A stretch of 11,818 bases of DNA. Origin: Caulobacteraceae bacterium (GTDB taxonomy: Bacteria > Pseudomonadota > Alphaproteobacteria > Caulobacterales > Caulobacteraceae). The DNA lies in the NCBI GenBank assembly GCA_947456005.1, contig CANGRP010000050.1, positions 1 to 11,818 on the forward strand. Reading direction: 5' to 3'. The position numbers and the translations under genes are program-made. The notes beneath the pieces are model-generated. The model searched no databases and was not told where the DNA came from. It worked only from the letters and a program-made list of their open reading frames with translations. Positions 6,258 through 11,818 of the stretch are shown in pieces; position 1 is the first letter of the stretch; every line of letters begins with the position of its first letter.

Positions 6258-7049
6258 ATGAAGGTTCAGGGAAAGATCATCATCGTCACCGGCGGCGCCG
6301 ATGGCATCGGCGCGGCGCTTTGCCGACGGTTCGCCCGGGAAGGCGCGGCCCATGTGGCCGTCGTCGACCTCAATGCCGAGGGCGCCGCGAAGGTGGCGGC
6401 CGAGATCGGCGGCTCTTCCTATGGCGTGGACGTCTCTGACCCGGCGGCCGTCGAGGCCATGGTCCGGGCGTTGGAGGCCGCGCACGGACGGATCGATCTT
6501 CTTTGCCAGAACGCCGGCGTCGGCGGCGGCGAGCCGGACCCCGACAATGCCGCCTCCGCCCCCGACGCGGTCTGGAACCGGGCCTGGGGGGTCAATGTCA
6601 TGGCCCACGTCTACGGCGCCCGGGCCGCCCTGCCCGGCATGATCGCCCGGGGCGAGGGCTACATCCTGAACACCGTGTCGGCGGCGGGCCTGCTCTCGCA
6701 GATCGGCAGCGCGGTCTACTCGACCACCAAGCACGCGGCCATCGGCTTCGCCGAGAGCCTGGCCATCGCCCAGGGCGACCTGGGGATCAAGGTCTCCGTC
6801 CTCTGCCCGCAGGGCGTGGACACGGCCATGCTGCGGGCCGGCGGCGGCCAGGAGCAGCCGCAGAACCTGGATGGCGTCCTGAGCCCGGACGACGTGGCCG
6901 AGGCCGTGGTGCAGGGCCTGGAGGCCGAGAGCTTCCTGATCCTGCCGCACGAGATCGTCCGCACCTACATGCAGCGCAAGACGGCGGACTACGACCGCTG
7001 GCTGGGCGGCATGCGCAGGCTGCGGTCGAAGGTGCTGGGCCGGGCCTGA
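6258..7049 (+). CDS. Short-chain dehydrogenase/reductase (SDR), classical type
   Basis: A 263-residue NAD(P)-dependent oxidoreductase of the classical SDR fold. The Rossmann glycine motif is TGGADGIG (11-18). Asp37 at the end of the second strand (VVDLN) favours NAD(H) over NADP(H), by family rule. The structural NAG is at 85-87. The catalytic residues are Ser141 (NTVSAAG), Tyr154 and Lys158 (YSTTK), with Asn113 (GVNVM) as the fourth member of the tetrad. After the PQGVDT segment (184-189) the C-terminal part varies, as expected for the substrate region, and ends in a basic tail (RRLRSKVLGRA). Length is typical. It follows the VWA gene by 12 bases and likely shares its transcript. Its substrate (an alcohol, ketone or 3-hydroxyacyl-CoA) is not readable. 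The gene ends 13 bases from the convergent DUF6644 gene. Confidence 0.93.
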   Translation: MKVQGKIIIVTGGADGIGAALCRRFAREGAAHVAVVDLNAEGAAKVAAEIGGSSYGVDVSDPAAVEAMVRALEAAHGRIDLLCQNAGVGGGEPDPDNAASAPDAVWNRAWGVNVMAHVYGARAALPGMIARGEGYILNTVSAAGLLSQIGSAVYSTTKHAAIGFAESLAIAQGDLGIKVSVLCPQGVDTAMLRAGGGQEQPQNLDGVLSPDDVAEAVVQGLEAESFLILPHEIVRTYMQRKTADYDRWLGGMRRLRSKVLGRA

Positions 7050-7062
7050 TCGCGGCGGGGCG

Positions 7063-7533
7063 TCAGGAGAAGCCGATCCAGCGGCCCGCGACGGCCGTGG
7101 TCAGCCACAGGCAGACGGACAGCGCGCCGACCGCGAAGGCGAAGGGCCCGCCCCTCGGATTGCGCGCGATCAGCGACCGGCGGACGGTGAAGACCAGCAG
7201 CAGGCCCAGGGTCAGGGTGATCATCTTCAGGAAGAAGGCGGGCCGGTCGTAGAGCTTGACGGCCTCAGACATCCCGAGGAGGGCGCCGGTGGACAGCATG
7301 AGGGCGAGGGCGCCGAGGAACCAGGCGCGGGCGCCCTGCTCCACCTCGGCGATGGACTGGCGGGTCAGGCCCCCGCCCATCAGTCTCAGGTCGACCACAA
7401 AGAGGGCGCCGCCCAGGATGGCCAGGCCCACAAGGTGGACCGCCTCGATCACCGGGAACAGCCAGAGGGACTCCCGTATGGCGGCGGAGAGGGCGGTGGC
7501 CTCGATGGCCTCGCAGAGGGCGTAGAGGTTCAC
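7063..7533 (-). CDS. DUF6644-like four-helix membrane protein, second of a tandem pair
   Basis: A 156-residue integral inner-membrane protein of unknown function. It begins at a GTG (7531-7533) whose last two bases form part of the upstream TGA stop (GTGA overlap), and GGAG (7543-7546) lies 9 bases before it. A longer frame exists in front but lies entirely within the upstream gene, so it is rejected. Hydrophobic segments lie near 23-47, 70-90, 101-118 and 132-150. The N-terminal block ESLWLFPVIEAVHLVGLAILG, followed a few residues later by DLRLMG, aligns with the upstream gene product (ESLYIYAIVETTHVVAITLFVG, then DLRVLG) with the same Glu, His, Gly and DLR positions, so the two are paralogues from a tandem duplication. 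Both match the pattern I associate with DUF6644. The C-terminal GRWIGFS parallels GRFIAYN in its neighbour. Its role is unknown; four helices per protein and co-expression suggest the two may form a heterodimer. Confidence 0.82.
   Translation of the reverse strand: MNLYALCEAIEATALSAAIRESLWLFPVIEAVHLVGLAILGGALFVVDLRLMGGGLTRQSIAEVEQGARAWFLGALALMLSTGALLGMSEAVKLYDRPAFFLKMITLTLGLLLVFTVRRSLIARNPRGGPFAFAVGALSVCLWLTTAVAGRWIGFS
7530..7533 (-). promoter_or_regulatory. GTGA stop/start overlap between the two DUF6644 genes
   Basis: Read on the minus strand, GTG (start of the second gene) and TGA (stop of the first) overlap in the four bases GTGA. Such overlaps normally give translational reinitiation and near-equal production of two subunits, which fits a heteromeric membrane complex. 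Confidence 0.7.
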
Positions 7534-8081
7534 GGCGTGAAACTCCGGCAGGCCGAGACGGCGGAGATGAAGGCCGGCTGGGGCTTGTCGCAGTCGAACC
7601 AGTTGTAGGCGATGAAACGACCGAAGAAGATCACGCCGACCCAGAGGGCCAGGGAGGCGATGGCCGAAAGGCGGGCCCGGGCCGGGGCGGGCCCCATGTC
7701 CCACCCTACCGGCGAGACGCCGTATGCGCGGTGGAACCGCCAGGCGTTCAGCCCCGCCAGCACGAGCAGCAGCACCTTCGCCCGGAACCAGAGGCTGTGG
7801 AAGGTGCGCTCGGGGATGGCGTAGAAGAGCAGGGCACCGGTGACGATCAGGATGAGGAAGCCAAGCATTGTCCAGGGCAGGAGCCTGCGCAGCACCTGTG
7901 AGACCGGGACGCGGTTGAGCGCCAGGCCCAGCACCCTCAGGTCGATCATGGCGATCGTCCCGACAAAGAGGGTGATGGCGACCACGTGCGTGGTCTCCAC
8001 GATGGCGTAGATGTAGAGCGACTCGTGGAGCGCGATGCTCCCCGGGGTCGTCGCCAGCCAGGCTACGAAGTCATCCAGCAT
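7530..8081 (-). CDS. DUF6644-like four-helix membrane protein, first of a tandem pair
   Basis: A 183-residue membrane protein of unknown function. Hydrophobic helices are near 22-46, 70-90, 98-114 and 137-155. The family-like motif ESLYIYAIVETTHVVAI (20-36) carries Glu29 and His31, followed by DLRVLGLAL (47-55). Other histidines are at 19, 95 and 117. After GRFIAYNWFDCDKPQP (154-169) there is a short tail with two more Ser/Cys-rich turns that its paralogue lacks. The ATG at 8081 is the only reasonable start, but its ribosome site is weak (AGGGG about 14 bases upstream), so it may depend on coupling to the DUF6152 gene, whose stop is 15 bases upstream. It lies in a four-gene minus-strand run of exported/membrane proteins. 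I do not know a tested function for the family. Confidence 0.83.
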   Translation of the reverse strand: MLDDFVAWLATTPGSIALHESLYIYAIVETTHVVAITLFVGTIAMIDLRVLGLALNRVPVSQVLRRLLPWTMLGFLILIVTGALLFYAIPERTFHSLWFRAKVLLLVLAGLNAWRFHRAYGVSPVGWDMGPAPARARLSAIASLALWVGVIFFGRFIAYNWFDCDKPQPAFISAVSACRSFTP

Positions 8082-8096
8082 GAAGACGCGGCGCCC

Positions 8097-8558
8097 CTAG
8101 GGACGTCGATCGGCGGGATCGGCGCCATCCTTCGGCGCCCCCGTCCCCGAGGAACCCATGAAGACCCGCCGGCCATCGGCGAAGGTGATGTCCCGTCCAT
8201 TAGCCTTGCAGGCGGGGGTGCAGGACTTGTCCTTGGACTGGTAGCCCCGGACGATAAGGGCGGTCCCCGGCTTCAGCGAATCCCGCGTCAGGCCCGACCG
8301 GAGCAGGGTGTTGGGGGTGCCCCCCTCGACCATCCAGACCACAGTCCCTCCACCGGCCTTCGGCACGGCCACATGCACCCAGGCGTGGGGGTTGATCCAC
8401 TGGACCTTGGTCACCGCGCCGCGCAGCAGGACCGGGGCGTTGCCATCGAACTCCGCGGCGAAGGCGTGGTGCGCATCGGCCTCGCCGGCGCCGCCGGCGA
8501 TGGACAGCCCGGCGACGGCGGCGACGACAGCGAGGATTCGGGAAGGGCTCTGGATCAT
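8097..8558 (-). CDS. Secreted DUF6152-like protein with His-His at the predicted mature N-terminus
   Basis: A 153-residue exported protein. A signal peptide is evident: basic start (MIQSPSR), hydrophobic core ILAVVAAVAGLSIAGGAG, then ADA at 27-29, a good type I signal-peptidase site that would leave His30-His31 (HHAFAAEFDG) as the mature N-terminus. The segment with VLLRGAVTKVQWINPHAWVHV (43-63) is the pattern I associate with DUF6152, which is small, mostly beta and periplasmic. Further features are a CTPAC cysteine pair (113, 117) and a Gly/Asp-rich polar tail. The ATG at 8558 follows GGAG (8567-8570) by 8 bases. It is flanked by a 280-residue secreted protein upstream and two DUF6644 membrane proteins downstream, probably in one operon. 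Function unknown; a metal-binding role is suggested by the N-terminal histidines and remains inference. Confidence 0.85.
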   Translation of the reverse strand: MIQSPSRILAVVAAVAGLSIAGGAGEADAHHAFAAEFDGNAPVLLRGAVTKVQWINPHAWVHVAVPKAGGGTVVWMVEGGTPNTLLRSGLTRDSLKPGTALIVRGYQSKDKSCTPACKANGRDITFADGRRVFMGSSGTGAPKDGADPADRRP

Positions 8559-8585
8559 GGTCGGGTCTCCGGAAGGGCGTCGGGA

Positions 8586-9428
8586 TCAGGGCAGCGGGGA
8601 CTTGCGGTACTTGCCGAACATCAACTCCTCGACGAACTCGACGCACTTGAACTGCTGCAGGCGGGCGTCTTCCCCGATGCGGCGATAGAGGATCATGGAC
8701 ATCCTCCAGGGCCGGGTGAAGGTTTCGAGATCGGTGATCTCGGCCTCATAGCGGATGTGGTTGGCGTCCATCAGGGTCCACCGCTCGACAACAGTCATGC
8801 TGGCGGAATGGTGGTTCCCGGCCCGGTCAAACCAGGTGGAATCCGACTGGCCGGTGACCGTCACGACGAGGGTGTCGCCTTCCCATTTCGCCACCGACTG
8901 GCCCATCCAGGAGTCCACCGGCGGCGGACCCGGGTCCTTGAACACCAGGTTGCGGACCGCCCCGGCGTATTCATAGGCGATCAGGGTCTCGGTCCCGCCC
9001 TGGATGATCTGGAGGGGGAAGGCCATGTAGTTGGCCCGCGGCACGCCGGGCAGGTAACACTTCACCTCGGGATCGCGGTTCAGCCAGTCCGCCCGGTTCT
9101 CGTTGCGGAGAACGAGGGCCTCAGGCCGGTAGGGCAGCGTCCCGCCCTCGACCACGCCGGGACCGGCGGGAACCGAGCCCACGGCGCCCAGGGCGACCAC
9201 TTCCTTGGCCGGGACCGGCACGATGGGCCCGGGGCGGAAGGCCAGGGCGGCGCGGGCTGCGTGGGGCTCTATGTCCCAGTTGGCGGTGTTGAGGACCTGC
9301 CAGACGCCGTTGAGGTCGGGCCGCTTGTCCGGCGTCCGGGGAATCTTGGCCGGAGCGGCGAGCGCAATGCTGAACGATACGGCGGCGAAGAGCGCCGCCA
9401 GACCCATGCCAGAGAGCTTCAGACGCAT
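8586..9428 (-). CDS. Secreted protein of unknown function (KCYLPGVPR / WEGDTLVV family)
   Basis: A 280-residue exported protein. A signal peptide (MRLKLSGMGLAALFAAVS, then SIALAAPAK) likely ends near residue 24 at ALA. The mature part starts with a PDLNGVWQ motif (37-44), then a Pro/Gly-rich region (GVVEGGTLPY, 91-100), KCYLPGVPRANYMAFPLQII (123-142), WMGQSVAKWEGDTLVVTVTG (174-193), STWFDRAGNHHSASM (197-211) and VVERWTLMD (213-221). Several of these blocks recur in many uncharacterised proteobacterial and acidobacterial secreted proteins; no enzymatic role is established that I know of. The two cysteines (124, 262) are in conserved-looking segments. The ATG at 9428 is preferred over a GTG at 9455, which would add nine charged residues before a normal signal peptide. 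The gene heads the four-gene run, 27 bases before the DUF6152 gene. Confidence 0.8.
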   Translation of the reverse strand: MRLKLSGMGLAALFAAVSFSIALAAPAKIPRTPDKRPDLNGVWQVLNTANWDIEPHAARAALAFRPGPIVPVPAKEVVALGAVGSVPAGPGVVEGGTLPYRPEALVLRNENRADWLNRDPEVKCYLPGVPRANYMAFPLQIIQGGTETLIAYEYAGAVRNLVFKDPGPPPVDSWMGQSVAKWEGDTLVVTVTGQSDSTWFDRAGNHHSASMTVVERWTLMDANHIRYEAEITDLETFTRPWRMSMILYRRIGEDARLQQFKCVEFVEELMFGKYRKSPLP

Positions 9429-9569
9429 GCGTCCATCCCGTTTCCCCCCGCGCACCGCACGTCGGCGCTGCGCTCCCCCGACCGGCGCCTCGGGCGGGCG
9501 TCCGTATCGGGTTAGGCGGTCTCACAGTTGCCCGGAGCGGTCAAGCCGATCACCCCCCGCGGTACAGTT

Positions 9570-9601
9570 TTGACTCGCCCGTCTCCAGCGCGGCGTATAA
9601 A
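9570..9601 (+). promoter_or_regulatory. Candidate promoter for the bifunctional beta-oxidation gene
   Basis: TTGACT (9570-9575) resembles a -35 box and TATAAA (9596-9601) a -10 box, but the spacer is 20 bases, longer than the optimal 17. It is the only AT-richer sequence of this kind in the 245-base divergent region 9429-9673. A transcript starting near 9608 would carry the strong hairpin at 9621-9651 in a leader of about 65 bases. A promoter for the opposite, minus-strand run was not recognised. Confidence 0.35.
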
Positions 9602-9620
9602 CCGCCCGGGGAATCCGACG

Positions 9621-9651
9621 CCGGAACCGGCCTCCTGAATGGCCGGTCCGG
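9621..9651 (+). promoter_or_regulatory. Strong 5'-leader hairpin before the bifunctional hydratase/dehydrogenase gene
   Basis: CCGGAACCGGCC (9621-9632), loop TCCTGAAT (9633-9640) and GGCCGGTCCGG (9641-9651) form an 11-bp stem interrupted by one bulged A. It ends 12 bases before the GAGG ribosome site (9664-9667) of the gene starting at 9674. As RNA it could affect translation or stability; as DNA it is a near-perfect dyad, suited to a dimeric repressor. Which applies is not clear from the sequence. Confidence 0.5.
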
Positions 9652-9673
9652 AAACCGCAGAGCGAGGAAACGC

Positions 9674-11752
<2,079 letters not shown>

Positions 11753-11763
11753 TCCCAAGGGCT

Positions 11764-11789
11764 CCGGGCCGGCGCTGTCGCCGGCCCGG
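11764..11789 (+). terminator. GC-rich hairpin after the bifunctional gene, possible terminator
   Basis: CCGGGCCGGCG (11764-11774), loop CTGT (11775-11778) and CGCCGGCCCGG (11779-11789) make a perfect 11-bp stem, starting 12 bases after the stop. No run of T follows, so it is not a classic intrinsic terminator. In GC-rich bacteria such strong stems often still mark transcript ends or protect 3' ends; that function is inference. Confidence 0.5.
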
Positions 11790-11818
11790 GCGCTCCATCC
11801 TGCTCTGGATTCGGGGCA

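Noticed and set aside
4398..6950. Very long open frame (850 codons) on the minus strand opposite the MoxR, VWA and SDR genes
   Set aside because: It lies antisense to three genes with clear domains. Its translation is rich in Gln, Leu, Gly, Asp and Arg with no motif, as expected for the reverse of high-GC coding DNA lacking stops.
7534..7704. Longer N-terminus for the second DUF6644 protein from an ATG at 7704
   Set aside because: The added 57 residues lie inside the upstream gene, are Arg/Pro/Leu-rich without a motif, and the GTG at 7533 has a ribosome site and family-like start.
7986..9515. Plus-strand open frame of 509 codons opposite the DUF6152 and secreted-protein genes
   Set aside because: No motif and composition typical of an antisense shadow; the opposite strand has signal peptides and conserved motifs.

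Overview
The window is very GC-rich, with tightly packed genes, short intergenic gaps, GGAG-type ribosome sites and stop/start overlaps. Gene content (fatty acyl-CoA oxidation, MoxR/CoxE pair, DUF6152/DUF6644 proteins) suggests an alphaproteobacterium, plausibly a Caulobacterales member such as Phenylobacterium or Caulobacter. That placement is inference from style and content; no rRNA or other taxonomic marker is present.

Layout. (1) Positions 1-3714, minus strand: a four-gene run, read in the order glutathione S-transferase, acyl-CoA dehydrogenase A (402 aa), acyl-CoA dehydrogenase B (374 aa), acyl-CoA synthetase (cut by the window start). The two dehydrogenases look like a complementary pair: A keeps the substrate/flavin motif and a candidate catalytic Glu, while B lacks both. 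(2) Positions 3715-3867: divergent intergenic region with a promoter-like sequence for the GST run and interleaved inverted repeats before the next gene. (3) Positions 3868-7049, plus strand: a MoxR/CoxD-type AAA+ ATPase, a CoxE-type VWA protein starting inside the ATPase stop codon, and a short-chain dehydrogenase. No CO dehydrogenase structural gene is in view. (4) Positions 7063-9428, minus strand: four genes for exported or membrane proteins of unknown function (280-aa secreted protein, DUF6152 protein, two tandem DUF6644 four-helix membrane proteins). (5) Positions 9429-9673: divergent region with a strong 5'-leader hairpin. (6) Positions 9674-11752, plus strand: a bifunctional enoyl-CoA hydratase/3-hydroxyacyl-CoA dehydrogenase, followed by a GC-rich hairpin.

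Together the synthetase, the two dehydrogenases and the bifunctional enzyme cover activation, first oxidation, hydration and second oxidation of an acyl-CoA; no thiolase is in the window. The MoxR/CoxE pair is probably a chaperone machine for some metalloenzyme or complex encoded elsewhere. The most speculative but testable idea is that region 4 is a periplasmic/membrane metal-handling system: the DUF6152 protein is predicted to be cleaved immediately before a His-His pair, and the two 4-helix proteins together give eight helices, reminiscent in architecture (not shown by homology) of CopC plus CopD.
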